Below are positions 1 to 11,900 of a stretch of DNA of 64,000 nucleotides, one piece after another. The stretch lies in the NCBI RefSeq assembly GCF_051622035.1, contig NC_135365.1, positions 28,706,001 through 28,770,000 on the forward strand. Reading direction: 5' to 3'. Made by a program: the position numbers and the translations under genes. Under the pieces are notes generated by a model that worked only from the letters and a program-made list of their open reading frames with translations, made no database searches and was not told the origin of the DNA. Every line of letters begins with the position of its first letter. The first letter of the stretch is position 1. The stretch comes from Arctopsyche grandis. Its lineage: Eukaryota > Arthropoda > Insecta > Trichoptera > Hydropsychidae.

Positions 1-2095
1 TAGCAACCGGTGTGGAGTACGCTGCAAAGTTCATCAGGAAAAGAAGGCGTGCAAATGACACAACCCATGAAATATACCACGAAGTTGCAGTATTGGCAAT
101 GTGCAGTGACTCGTCACGTTTGGTGCGTTTGCACGAAGTCTTCGAGACCCGTTCGGAGATAGCTCTAGTTCTCGAGCTGTAAGTCAAATACCAAATTTTT
201 TGATATCAAACACTCTATTATGTAATATATAGTTGCAATAATATTTGATTGTGTTTCAGTGCTGCTGGCGGCGAGCTGCAACGAGTTTTGGACGACGAGG
301 AGTGTCTCGCAGAGAGACAGGCCCGTCATGTCATGCGACAGATTCTAGAAGGCTTGTCGCACTTGCACGCTCGCAATCTGGCACACCTCGACTTGAAACC
401 TCAAAATTTGCTACTCACTGCTGACTTTCCCGAAGGGGAAGTCAAGCTTTGTGACTTTGGCATCTCCAGATTGATCGAGAGTGATGTTGAAGTCCGTGAA
501 ATATTAGGAACCCCAGATTATGTCGGTTAGTGTACAAAACCACTCAACAACTAAAATCAAATTTTAATACTTTTGATTAGTGATTTAATAACGTTGTGTA
601 TTTATTGCAGCTCCCGAAATCCTAGCATATAATCCCATTTCACTAGCCACTGATATATGGTCAGTCGGAGTGTTGGCTTATGTGCTCCTCAGCGGATACA
701 GTCCCTTCGCCGGAGATACAAAACAAGAAACTTTCCTCAATATATCACAATGTTCTCTCACGTTCCCTTCTGATCTTTTCGAAGATGTTTCCGATACAGC
801 GTTCGACTTTATAAAAGCAGCACTCATCGTAGACCCCAAGTAAGTAAAGAGCAATATGTGCATATATATGTAAATGTCAGTTTTTATCCAATGCATCCGA
901 TTCAGGTTATCAATTGCGTGACTTAGATTATTAAACTGGAAGTTTTCTGAACTGACGGTTTCATATACAAAAAAGTGGGCTTATTTTAGGGCGAAAACAC
1001 ACTGAGTGGTACGTGTTTTTTTTGGATACGAAAAAAACGCAACACCCCTAGCCCATATACATGGTTCACAGTCCCGAAAATCACCCCCTGAAGTGTTTTC
1101 GGTGATATTTTATCCTTGTATTTAACGGTGAATCCTATATTTGAAGAAATGTAAGAGAAACTTGTCGGTTGCATACAGTTGTTTATGGAAAGCCGAGGAC
1201 ACGTGATGTCCCATACCACTCAGTGTGTTTTCGCCCTTAATCAGAAGGCAGTTTGATTTGATATTAGAGTAATATATGTGACATTTACATTTAATAAATT
1301 ACATTGTCTTGAGACACTATGGGCATTGTTAGGTCGGACAATGAACTATAAAAAGGTTTTTTACAAACATTGATCAATGACGTGAGCTCGATCTGAAATT
1401 AAGTGTACATTTAAAACCAAATAAAATTAATAATATAAATTTACCTTTTCAGAAAACGCATGACCGTGCAAGAATGCTTAGATCACCCTTGGATCAACGA
1501 CACGGCCAAGCTGTCCACACCACACTCCATGAGCTCCCTATTGACTCCGCCGCAAGAGAAGTACGAGGGTTTTTTACGCGTCGTCCTGCCCGAAACCGAC
1601 AAACTGTTCGACGTTAAAGACAGCATCGACAAAATCGACGAGGGCTCCTCACTACTCCTGAAACACTCACACCACAAAGACAAATCGCCTCCATTTCCCG
1701 ACGCACCGTCAACGCCCAAAGTGAGTCGAAAGTCACACCCGGACTCCCCACCTACGATGCTTAACCACTGCAAGTTGTACCAGATGGACAAAAATTCCAT
1801 ATTCAGCCCGGATAAAATCCTCGGATGCAAGAATCGCGCCGACAGCTGCGACGGAGTCTTCACCAGTGGCAAAGTAGTGTTGGAGGTCGCAAAGTTCGAA
1901 AGCAAGATCCATACCAAAGAAAATCATCCGCTGACGGCGAAGAACGGCACCAACGGAGTCGGATACGACAGCGACGTGATCAAAGTCTCCGCCGACTCGT
2001 CGTATCCTCAGTGCGAGTGCTGCAATCTGATGTCTTCACACAACAAGCACACTACCAGTAATATAAACCACGTCGACAGGGCGATCCTTTGCTAA
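1..2095 (+). CDS. Drak: DRAK/STK17-type death-associated protein kinase, 3' part
   Basis: Serine/threonine kinase of the DAP-kinase-related (DRAK/STK17) family; the family acts in apoptosis and, in flies, in myosin light chain phosphorylation. The gene runs off the left edge. Exons: 1-178, 260-525, 611-839, 1453-2095 (stop TAA 2093-2095), all with GT/AG borders and matching phases. The visible protein starts inside the kinase N-lobe (GVEYAAKFIRKRRR, with the ATP-binding Lys), then HLDLKPQN catalytic loop (the DAPK-family Leu in place of Arg), DFG in LCDFGISR, GTPDYVAPEIL activation segment and a closing LDHPWI. The roughly 195 residues after the kinase domain are Ser/Pro/Lys-rich and I recognise no domain there. 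HLDLKPQN rather than HLDLKPEN favours STK17/DRAK over DAPK1-3. The 5' exons, including the glycine loop, are missing from the window. Confidence 0.92.
989..1236. mobile_element. Harbinger-type MITE, family G1, in Drak intron
   Basis: 248-bp element with inverted ends beginning GGGCGAAAACACACTGAGTG, flanked on both sides by TTA (986-988 and 1237-1239). A 3-bp TTA duplication fits PIF/Harbinger. It lies in the last visible Drak intron. Related copies occur at about 37698-38517 and 56305-56590. No coding capacity. Confidence 0.75.
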
Positions 2096-4560
2096 TATAC
2101 GGCACTTTGGATTATACTTAGGGATTACTGTGTAATTCAGCAAATGAACATTGATGTGCCATTCGACTTTGTGTATCGATTTTAAAAAAATACAAATGCG
2201 GCTAGCATAAGTTCTACGAGAGACTTTTTTATTATTATTTTGCTTTGTATGGAAAATGCTTACACATCGGCCATTTCATTCTAAATTGACCTTTTGTAAC
2301 GTTTAAAGTAGTTAAATGAATGTACATTTTTATTGGAATTGAAATGTATAGAAAATTTTAAGGTTATGTTTTGCACGCAAAATGGCGTGTCTATACATTT
2401 TCATTTAATTTTATATCTTTTATCAATAGTGTGAATTATAAAACTTTTATATACATTTGCCATACTTTGATTACATATGTAGGAATATGCTGATAGACGT
2501 TACATTCCCTTTCTGTGCCTATTTATAATATTCATATGCTGAAATCAAACTTAACCTCAAATTGTAAATTTAAAAAAAATCATCAAATACATATTTGTGT
2601 GTACTTATGATGTATTTTTATCAATTTTATTCTATAAAACAAGAATTGTATGTGTATAATAATTTTCTCAACTTTGATTGTTACATTTTGATTAAAAAAA
2701 AAAAAGACCGGTTTGTATGCATGATTATTCAAAGCATTTTCAGAGTGTTGTATTATAATTATTATTGTGAACAAAAGTCCTCGTATGATTTAAATAGACC
2801 CGATGAGACCTAGATGTTGGTGTTCATCTTAAATGTACAAATACCAGTGATTATCAATCATTTTTTTTATTAGGAAAAATTGCCTTAATTGTAGTGTTAA
2901 ATGTAAATTAAAACAATATTAAAAAAAAAGACAATTTGGGTATAAACATGTATCGGAGTGTCTCCGAGATGCCTTTGCCTTTTACCAGTGTGTCTTCATT
3001 GCAATCAAGGCCTTCTATCTGTAATAAATATACGACACGAATATTCCCGAGCGAAAAATCAAACGTATTATTTTTTTTTGTTTGAAAAATTGGCAATATT
3101 TGTGTTTGGATCCATTCCCTAGTTGAATACTTATGATAATTTTGTATATATATGTGTATAACTTGTAAGTGTATGACTGTCGTTCAGGGTCTTGCGTCTA
3201 TGAGCTGCCTTATTATCTTAAATATTATACGGTATCGGCCGACCGAATGAATCGTATGCTTTAACAATTTGAGTTTAAAGATTTTGTTCTAAAGGCCGAG
3301 CACCGCTGCAACGCACAAATCTTCACCAATCAGCCCCTTTAAAATTATTAAAAATAAACAATAATATATTTATCAAAAATCCACAAGAGCTTTATTATAT
3401 ATGTATTCTTAGGAATTGACTGTTATTTCGCAATGAAAAAAAAGTTGACCAATATATAAATTTGTATAAAAAGAAAACAAATCTGGAAAGAGCTTTAAAT
3501 TGATAGTATTTTTATATATTGTATTTAAATTGAAAATAAAATCTACGAATAATATTTATTCATCGATCAAAATCCATTCGCTTTCTGCAGTTATCGATTT
3601 TTATATTATGTTCTTGTGTGAAAATGGTGTTTTGAATAAGAGGCGAATTACGAATTTGAACAATGCTGTACAAAAACTTTCAAGGTTCACAATTGAATGC
3701 TCTTATTCTTGCTCGATTTTCGCAGTGTATATGCATGTATGTACGTACGTGAACGATCTGTAAGAAATATTAATATTTTAATATTTTATAGTAGTTCTCG
3801 TAGCAACTATTTTTCTTTATCGTGTTACAATTTTACCGTTTACGATAGCGAACTTGAGTTTCGCCTTTATTTTATTTATCCGTTCTGAACAAATATTATA
3901 TAAAGATATCTTCAATTAACTTAACATTTAAAAACAATTCTCATGTTAAAGGAGAAAAAGTTGGTTTTTATTTTTGTTTCATTTTTCTTTTTAGTATTAT
4001 TGTAATGTATTTTATTTTAAATTATTAATTTTCTATAACATTCAATTTCATATTTGCCTAAGTTTCTAATTTTTTTTACATAGAAGTTTGTTTTATTTTT
4101 TTATATACATGTGTGGAAAAATGCAGTCTGTTGTAAACTAGTTTGTTTGGGATGAATGTCTCCTTAAATATTTCTTTTTTTTTTGTAAATTGAGTATTAA
4201 TTTCATGGAATTGCTTGTACATGTAAAAAGATAAGTTTATTTTGTAATATGTAATATAGAAAACTGCTTATTTATTTAATTTCTTTTTAATAAGTCCTAA
4301 TTTTATGTTTCATTCATCGAATCAGCTCGTTTTCAATTTAACGTAGCTGTCATTTTCAATTTAAGCGATGTTAACTGATTTGTGCCAGTTTTTACGACTC
4401 AGATATAAACAAAACATCAAAACATCATTCTTTAATATAATGTTTTTAAGTTACTTTTTAGTTTTTTTTTTTTTGTATTATAATTACGACTACTTTTAAG
4501 TCTTTCACAGTTGTTTGTAACACACTTGTATAAAATAAATTATTGTGATACACTATTTCG
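2096..4560 (+). other. Long AT-rich 3' UTR / downstream region of Drak
   Basis: About 2.4 kb of very AT-rich sequence without a supportable gene. Several AATAAA-type signals occur, the last clear one near 4535, so a long Drak 3' UTR with alternative poly(A) sites is plausible. The short open frames here look random. Confidence 0.4.
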
Positions 4561-4837
4561 AATTTTTATTTATTTATTTTGGGTTTATAATTATGTCGGA
4601 ATATACTAACAATTAAACTTGTTTCTAAATATACATATGTAAGTCAAGATTCATTCAGTAATCAACACATCCAATATGAACTCTATAGATTAGGCAATGA
4701 TCTCAGATAACTATTTGCAATTAAAATTTCAACATTACAATATAATTTTCCACTACATACACATACATACATATCCCCATAATTACAAATAAATTTGAAT
4801 GAAGACAATGACAGTAAAACACAGGGCCCAGAACGGC

Positions 4838-6228
4838 TGCAGCCAGGATTTTTTTAGGGGGGGAACTGAAACACAGATGCACCCCCCCCCCCATAAATGC
4901 TTTTTCAAAAATAAAAGTTTTTCTTAAAATTGGCGTAAAATTAGGTACATTTCAAAGAAATAAATATTCAGTCAATTCATTCGGCTAGAATACCAAGTTG
5001 CATAGAATAAACGAATTTTCATTATTTTTATGTCTTTTTTGGACCTAGTTATCCTGTAGGGCAGCGGTTTCCAAACTTTATGCCACTACGCCTCCCTAAA
5101 AAAATTTTTTTTTCCGCGCCTCCCTACCTTTTATTTTTTAATAGATATAATAATATAGACACGTTTTAAATAATAAACCTTTATTTAAAAAAAAAATACT
5201 GAACACTACAACAGACAGAATAATAAAAAGGTTTTGCTATAACATAAATTTATACGAACACGTATATTTATTTTTATATTAAATTACTAATTAAACTACA
5301 TCTAACACATGTTGTTTATTGGCACAAAGTTTATCAAATCTTGGGGGCAATATGGAGAGTGCCACTCGTAACTCCTTTTCGACTATTAACCTGGTTCGAT
5401 ATTTGGTTTTCATTGCAGCTAGTGCCGAAAAGCCCGTTTCGCATAAATAAGACGTTACAAACAGTGCCGGCCTTACACCCAATGGGGTCCCTGGGCAATT
5501 TTTTCTAAACACCCTTAGAGTAAGTAGGCTACATCAACTTGTTGTCCACCGTCAACTTTAGACATGGCATAATATGAAAAGCAGGCAAGATTAGTGGTAG
5601 TGGAACGACATGGTGAAAAACCATGCTGCTCATCACACAACAATCTTTTGAACTGCAAAAGAATCAAACGGTGAAGGATATTATCAAAAATTTTGGGAAT
5701 AGCCGAGATGATAGCAGTAGGTCATGTTAGTTTTCTTCGAGAAAAGTTGCTTATTAAATATGTATATAAAAATGAAAGAAAAATAAAAATAAACATTCAT
5801 GCATTGAATTTTTACTATTAAGCTACGATATGAAGTTTTATTTATTTGTAGATATTATGGTATGAAAATTATTTTTTTATTAAAAAGTTTTGGCGCCTCC
5901 CAGTTTGGAAACCGTTGCTGTAGGGGCTCTACGACATGATCGAGCTTGGGTTGCCCATCCAGTTGGGACCGATTCGACCATGTTGGTGACTCCTACTTTA
6001 CTTTCTTCCCAACCGTCATATTAAATAGTTACATTAAACCACACTGTCATTGCATTCCTTTCGCCCACACAATGCTATTTTTTCGAAAAAAAATTACGCC
6101 TGTTGTGCTTTAATACGATTTTATACAAAAGTTTATGAATCATATTGCGAATTATCAAAAATAAGTTAACGTCTTCATATTTCATATGTTTTTTTTAGTT
6201 ATCCTAGCCCCCTGGCTACGACTGTGGA
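4838..6228. mobile_element. Possible outer DNA transposon enclosing a hAT
   Basis: The left edge carries GCAGCCAGG followed by a T run and G run, and the right edge near 6205-6228 carries the approximate inverse (CTAGCCCCCTGGCTACG). The two ends resemble degraded inverted termini of an older element into which the hAT at 5062-5917 inserted. Homopolymer tracts (C run near 4884) mark the interior. Weakly supported. Confidence 0.3.
5062..5917 (-). mobile_element. hAT transposon relic (ZBED5/SCAND3-like transposase)
   Basis: 856-bp element with imperfect inverted ends (CAGCGGTTTCCAAACT left; AGTTTGGAAACCGTTG right) and a perfect 8-bp target duplication CTGTAGGG at 5054-5061 and 5918-5925, diagnostic of hAT. 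The minus strand at 5291-5512 encodes a C-terminal transposase piece containing YLCETGFSALAAMKTKYR and LRVALS, the dimerisation end typical of ZBED5/SCAND3-like hAT proteins. The rest of the transposase is missing, so this copy is non-autonomous. Confidence 0.85.
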
Positions 6229-6288
6229 TTTTAGGATAAAAGGAATTTTAAAACAGAATTGATTTAAACATGTCATAAATAATAATAT

Positions 6289-6587
6289 TGTTGCTTGGAC
6301 GCGAAGAGGGGGCTTCCAGGATCGGAGAGAAAGACGCAGGAGAGTTGTAGAAGTCGTTTATTCGTCTGATCTCGTCGGCGCTCGGAATGGTTTCCAATTC
6401 GAGAGCGCCCCATATTTATACACACTTGGGCTCAACAACTATTGGTCGATGATTCAGACGATCCCATTGGCCGTTGCATACGGCTCATTCATACGTAGAG
6501 GCCATTTTGGCGGGAACGAGAGATCGGGTGATCTGCGCTAGTAAACCATCGGTCCACGAGTGCCACTCACCTAATCTCTACGTTACA
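6289..6587 (-). mobile_element. Solo LTR, family C
   Basis: 299-bp solo LTR (TGTTGCTTGG at the left, CTACGTTACA at the right in plus orientation) flanked by ATAT at 6285-6288 and 6588-6591. On the minus strand a TATAAATA box precedes an AATAAA signal, which sets the orientation. LTR-retrotransposon fossil; superfamily not assigned. Confidence 0.75.
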
Positions 6588-7339
6588 ATATTTTAAAATT
6601 TTAATACACGTAGTAAAGTCAGTGCAAGTGTAGAAATGTACTACAGCTTTACAATATGATAATATGTGCTGTACTACAATTTAAAAATACATTGTACAGG
6701 TCTGTTACCGAGAGTTGGCGCGAACCAATGCGCTTGTGTTTTGTCGGTGAATACATAGGTGTATAGCATGCTGTCACATTGCATTCAATAATAATGATAT
6801 GAGATTTATAAAAAGACGCTCTGTCCCTTTCGCGTGCTATGAATGCGAAACTTGGAAATTATAAAAGGTTCGATGTTCTCAGGAAATGTCTAATCTAATA
6901 AGGAGAACTAAACATGTACGTATGTACATGGATGAGAGGTACGATTAGGGTAAACGGACTATTTCGCACATATCAATCTCGGACACCACAATATTTGCCA
7001 CGAAAATCTCGAATACTGAATATCTGTCACTCGAATTCTCGTTAGTGAGGTAGTAAGCATGGCTGATTCTCAGTAGGTGGAATTTTCGAGTGCAAGATAT
7101 CCTGTGATCGAGATTTTAACGACGTGTGCGAGATGGCCATGAGCGAAATATTCACTGAACCATGACTAGAGTGAAAAGATTGAAATGGCTATTACTTATT
7201 GATATTATACGAAAAATTAACAAGAAATGTACTTCAATGAAAACTATATAAGACCTTTGCTTCATTCATCAGAGTACACTGAAATTGATGATGATTATAT
7301 CTTAGGCTAAATTTATTTTGTCTAAAATGAGAGGACATG
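6588..7339. other. Intergenic AT-rich spacer
   Basis: No gene recognised. A stretch near 6950-7165 has GCGAAATA-type motifs at both ends in opposite orientation and may be an old MITE, but I could not define termini. Confidence 0.3.
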
Positions 7340-7574
7340 AGGAATGCCGGGGGCGTCATTTCAGCTTTTCCCAGGGGAGGGGGCAAAATTTTTGACCAGT
7401 ATGGAATGATTTTCGAGGGGGTGTATATTAAAAAAATGAATGTGTATTAATTTATTTTAATATTTTTTTATTTACATATTTTTATCAATAAAATTAATAG
7501 TAAAATAATTTTAAAAAATCTATTAAGAGCATAAACGCATATTTGTAAAGTACAAAATAATCTTTTGAAAATAC

Positions 7575-7959
7575 TGTTACGTACGCCGCGGATTGAGCGA
7601 ATTGCACTTAGACCAACGGATATCTGTTATCGGGTTAACTAAGTGCTCGTACTTACTTCCAAGAATTATATCTGGACTCTAAGTGCATTTGGGCTAAACA
7701 ATGACCGTTATTAGTTATTTCTCAGAATCGGTACGGGGAGACCCAATGTCGTGGAAATACATATCCGAATACGTGACTATACAACAGGTAAACAGATTAG
7801 GCGTCCTGAAAGATCTACCCTTTATAAGGCGGTACGTAGGCGATATCAGGTCAGTCTGGACTGAGCACTGTCAGTACGTATATCTCCTGAATCATTAATA
7901 AATGCTGTGAAACGACTGTTGGCCTTTTACTTGGATCCTCCACCCACCCCTACGCAACA
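7575..7959 (+). mobile_element. Solo LTR, family A
   Basis: 385-bp solo LTR, TGTTACG to CGCAACA, with 4-bp duplication ATAC (7571-7574, 7960-7963). A TATA-like box (TTTATAAG near 7820) and AATAAA near 7898 fit plus orientation. Related sequence ends at 20428 and 47328-48421. Confidence 0.78.
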
Positions 7960-7966
7960 ATACATT

Positions 7967-8127
7967 TATGGGGGATGAACGAATGAGACGACTGGCATGT
8001 TGATGCACGTGCTTTATTTATGACAGCTGAAGGCAGAGTGAGGTAGCTACTCTGAAACACAGTCGAGTTGGTCCCCACTTGCAGGAAGGTGACCAAACTC
8101 GACCATGTCGTATAGCGAGCCGCCACA
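7967..8127 (-). mobile_element. Solo LTR, family B (same family as the TRIM at 45595)
   Basis: 161-bp solo LTR starting TATGGGGGATGAACG and ending GAGCCGCCACA in plus orientation, with 4-bp duplication CATT (7963-7966, 8128-8131). Clearly related along its length to the 162-bp LTRs at 45595-45756 and 46525-46686. Its left duplication overlaps by one base the right duplication of solo LTR A, so the two LTRs abut. Confidence 0.82.
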
Positions 8128-8512
8128 CATTGAACGTTTTTTTTAAACTAAAAATTTGCTATACACTCCCGTTTCTGAGAAAAGCGAGAACAGTAATATA
8201 AAGGAAATCCTATTCAACAAATTGTTTCGTAGCTAGTTTTACAAATATCTTACAAAGCAAGACAAATAACAAAACAAAATATATTTGGGAGTTAACATTT
8301 TTTTTCTGGGAAAAATTGACGTGTTTATACCTGACAGTGCTCTAAAGAATTTCAATATTCTATTTTTTTGGTTTAGTATTTTAATTCAAATTCATAATAA
8401 TACATTAAACAACGTGGATAGTCCCGTTTAAATCTAGGGGAGGGGACCACCCCCAGCTCCTGCCAGCCCCCCCCCCCCCCCAAATGACGCCCTTGAGGAA
8501 AGCCATAAGTAA

Positions 8513-8937
8513 AGCGGGTGAGAACAAAGATTCGGTGATTATTGATCACAAAGCGCTCTCCCAAAAGTCACTAAAATCTCTGTAACGGAACATCTGGCAG
8601 CCGAAAAGTCCATCATACTAACAATAACTATCATACTAATGAGAATTCGAGTGCCAAATATTCCATATTCGCGATTGTCATAGCAAAAATTGTCTTTTGG
8701 GCAATCGTAATTTGAATAATATAATTCAAATACCGAGAACAAAGTATAAGAACAAATTTTGGAAGATATGGAAAATTTTAAAGAGCTGTTATAAATGCCC
8801 CTTCGATATATTTTTATAAAACGACAATGGGTGCAAACGATTCGAGAATTTATTAGTAAACGCTTAGTAGGGTGTTGAATGTATTGTTACGACCATCAGC
8901 CGCGGCATCAACTGTCAAGCCGGTGGCGCGCGTCAAC
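8513..8937. repeat. MITE relative and HIRA upstream region
   Basis: About 8520-8715 is similar to the MITE at 51288-51507 (shared AAAGTCACTAAAATCTCT and GAAAAGTCCATCATACTAAC), less well preserved. The remainder up to the HIRA start codon at 8938 should hold the HIRA promoter and 5' UTR; I see no clear TATA box. Confidence 0.5.
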
Positions 8938-11900
8938 ATGAAATTATTAAAACCCAATTGGGTTTCCCACGATGGTAACACATCAACTCTTCAAACAAAT
9001 TATCATCTTATTATATATCCCCTTTTTATATTTTACCTCTCCCCCTCCCCCTGTGCCACGCCCCCAACCCATCCAGACATAACCTCAATCGGCTTTCAAT
9101 CATACTGATTATGTTTTAGAAAAACCGATATTTTCAATCGATATTCATCCCGCCGGATCCCGGTTTGCCACCGGAGGTCAAGGTGGGGATTCCGGACGTG
9201 TCGTCGTCTGGAATTTGAATGCCGTCCTGGAAGAGTCCGTCGAACAGGATTCAACTGTGCCTAAAATGCTGTGTCAAATGGACAATCATCTCGGTTTGAA
9301 AATACATCTTTTAAATTTTGCATTTAAAAATTGAATAAAAATTTGTTTATAAAACAGCATGAAAAGTTGTGCAAGCTATCTATTGAAATACATATGCTAT
9401 ATTTTCTGCTTCAGCGTGTGTGAACTGCGTTCGGTGGAGTTGTGGCGGTCAGTATTTAGCATCGGGTGGAGACGATAAAATAATCATGATTTGGAAACTA
9501 AGCAGTGCCGGTAGCTCCACAGTATTCGGCGGCAACGGAAAGATGAATGTTGAAACGTGGCGATGCGTTTCTACGCTTAGAGGACATGCTGGTACTTTTT
9601 TTAGAACATCACTCAGTAGCGTCGCTAGGCCCGTGCGGGGAATGCCAAATTGTTCAAATTGAAAAACGCTAATTCGATGGGTCTACCTCACGGGACCGAA
9701 AGTGAAAAGGTCGAAAAAGCAAATATCGGCAAAGGCAAAGATCGAAAATCGATAGATCTTAAGTCGAAAGATCAAAAAAAAGGGTGAATGGTAAACGGTA
9801 CTATGTATATATAATATATATCAGTGCCATGCGGTGAAATTATCTCTCTTTTGGTCATACAGCCTTGTTTAATGTACGCGCGCAGGATACGGGAGGAAAA
9901 GCCTGTTCCTCTTGTATCCTGCTCGCGCAGATTAAGTGAGGATGTACGACGGGGGGAGAGAGAGTTTTACCGCACGCACTGATATATATATATACTAACC
10001 GTTTTTCATATGTATGCATGATAAACGAATATTTTCGACTTTTTCACGGTCACCCTAATTCGATATATTCGTTGTATGACGCTCCTCGAGCGGCTACACA
10101 CCTCATTGTAATATCTGTATATATACAGCTTTCTGTATATATACACAACTTTCTGTATATATACGGCTTTCTGTATATATACAGCTTTCTGTATATATAC
10201 AGCTTTCTGTATATATACAGCTTTCTGTATATATACAGCTTTCTGTATATATACAGCTTTCTGTATTTATATAGCTATCGCGAAATCCATCTGGTGCAGC
10301 TATATATATAGCATCGATTATGATCCATAATTGGCTTTTGTTCGAATTCCTGAGAAATCAGTGTACTTACCTAAAGATAAGAAGGTTAACTGGTTCAGTA
10401 AATACAGAAACAACGTGTGAACTTACCTTCTCTTTTGGCGTTTCTCTAGTAAACAATTAATAAAACATCCACCACCTAGCGACGCCACTGCATCACTTAC
10501 CATATAGATTTGATTACACGCTTAAATCATTTGTTGACATGTTTCTAGGTGATATATTAGATCTTTCTTGGTCGCCGTTGGACAAATGGCTCGCCAGTTG
10601 CAGCGTCGACAATTCCATCATCATATGGAACGCCGAAAACTTTCCCGATATGATTTGCGTCCTTCAAGGTCACTCCGGTCTTGTCAAAGGCGTCGCTTGG
10701 GATCCCGTCGGAAAGTATCTAGCCTCTCAATCGGACGACAAGTCGTTGAGGATATGGAAGACCGTCGACTGGACACAGGAAGCCGTTGTCACGGAACCTT
10801 TCGAAGAGTGCGGCGGTACCACTCACGTTTTGCGACTGTCCTGGTCTCCGGACGGACAGTATGTAGTGAGCGCTCATGCGATGAATGGTGGCGGCCCGAC
10901 AGCTCAGATCATAGAACGAGACGGATGGAGATGCGATAAAGACTTTGTCGGCCACCGCAAAGCTGTTACTTGCGTGGTACAAGACTTTTCCTTTCGTATA
11001 CATTTTCATGGTCGATATTTGGTTTATATTTTCAATTTTTTTTTAGCGTTTCAATTCGAATATCCTCGGCCGTTGCTTGGAAAACGGTGGACGAGGACCT
11101 CAGTGCTATTGCTGCGTCGCTATAGGCTCTCGGGATCGCACACTCAGCGTTTGGTGCACGGCTCTCAAAAGACCATTAGTCGTTATCCATGAGCTGTTCA
11201 CCGACAGCGTGCTCGATCTGTCGTGGAGTACCGACGGCTTGAACCTTCTGGCTTGCAGTTGGGACGGCACTGTAGCCTCGATACAATTCACCAAAGAAGA
11301 AATCGGCCTACCGCTGTCCAATCAAGAAAAAGTAATTGTTGTTTTTCATTTGCAATCTTCAACGATTTTACTGTTGATTTGGTCGAACTTCATAGTTCAA
11401 TACATTTTACCAGAACTAAATATTTAAATGTTAATCCAACTAAACTAGCAGTATAGCATGTGCTGCTACTGACTTAGAAGTCTTACGTTAACTCTTTGAG
11501 TGCTGACGTCTTTTATGTTGAAAGCCTGCCACGCTGAAAATTTCGCCAACTAGAATTATTTAGAAATCCAATAGAAAACAGATATAAAATTGTGGCTAAT
11601 TCAAAAAAACCCTAGATAACTACCGCCGAGGATTTCGAGTTTTGTAAAGGTGTGTTTAGACTCTCTAATATATCTTGCAACAATATAAAATAAACAAAAC
11701 AAGTCTATTAATGAATGTATTTTTTGGGGGGGTGGTGGCCTCATGTTGAGGGCTTTAAGGGTCAAATTCCTTGACCTTCAAAGTGGGCTTAGAATGTATT
11801 TTTTCAACACTAGTTCCATCTTCTTTATTATTGTTAAAATGTAAGCAACAATCTAAAATACTCAGCAGCTAGGGATTTCCATCGGAAAATTCTTCTATGT

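Larger units (their letters stand above)
7348..8495. mobile_element. hAT-type MITE, family H1, carrying two solo LTRs
   Basis: 1148 bp between ends derived from CAGGGGCGTCATTT (left CGGGGGCGTCATTT, right AAATGACGCCCTTG), with an 8-bp duplication AGGAATGC (7340-7347) against AGGAAAGC (8496-8503), one mismatch. About half its length is two later solo LTRs (7575-7959, 7967-8127). A related copy lies inverted at about 61562-62378. No transposase seen. Confidence 0.75.

Noticed and set aside
1483-1917. 144-codon minus-strand frame
   Set aside because: Antisense shadow of the Drak last exon.
10115-10277. Possible CRISPR-like array
   Set aside because: There are no unique spacers; the units are contiguous, and this is a eukaryotic intron.
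10018-10311. 97-codon tyrosine-rich repeat frame
   Set aside because: It is the 18-bp minisatellite read as protein.
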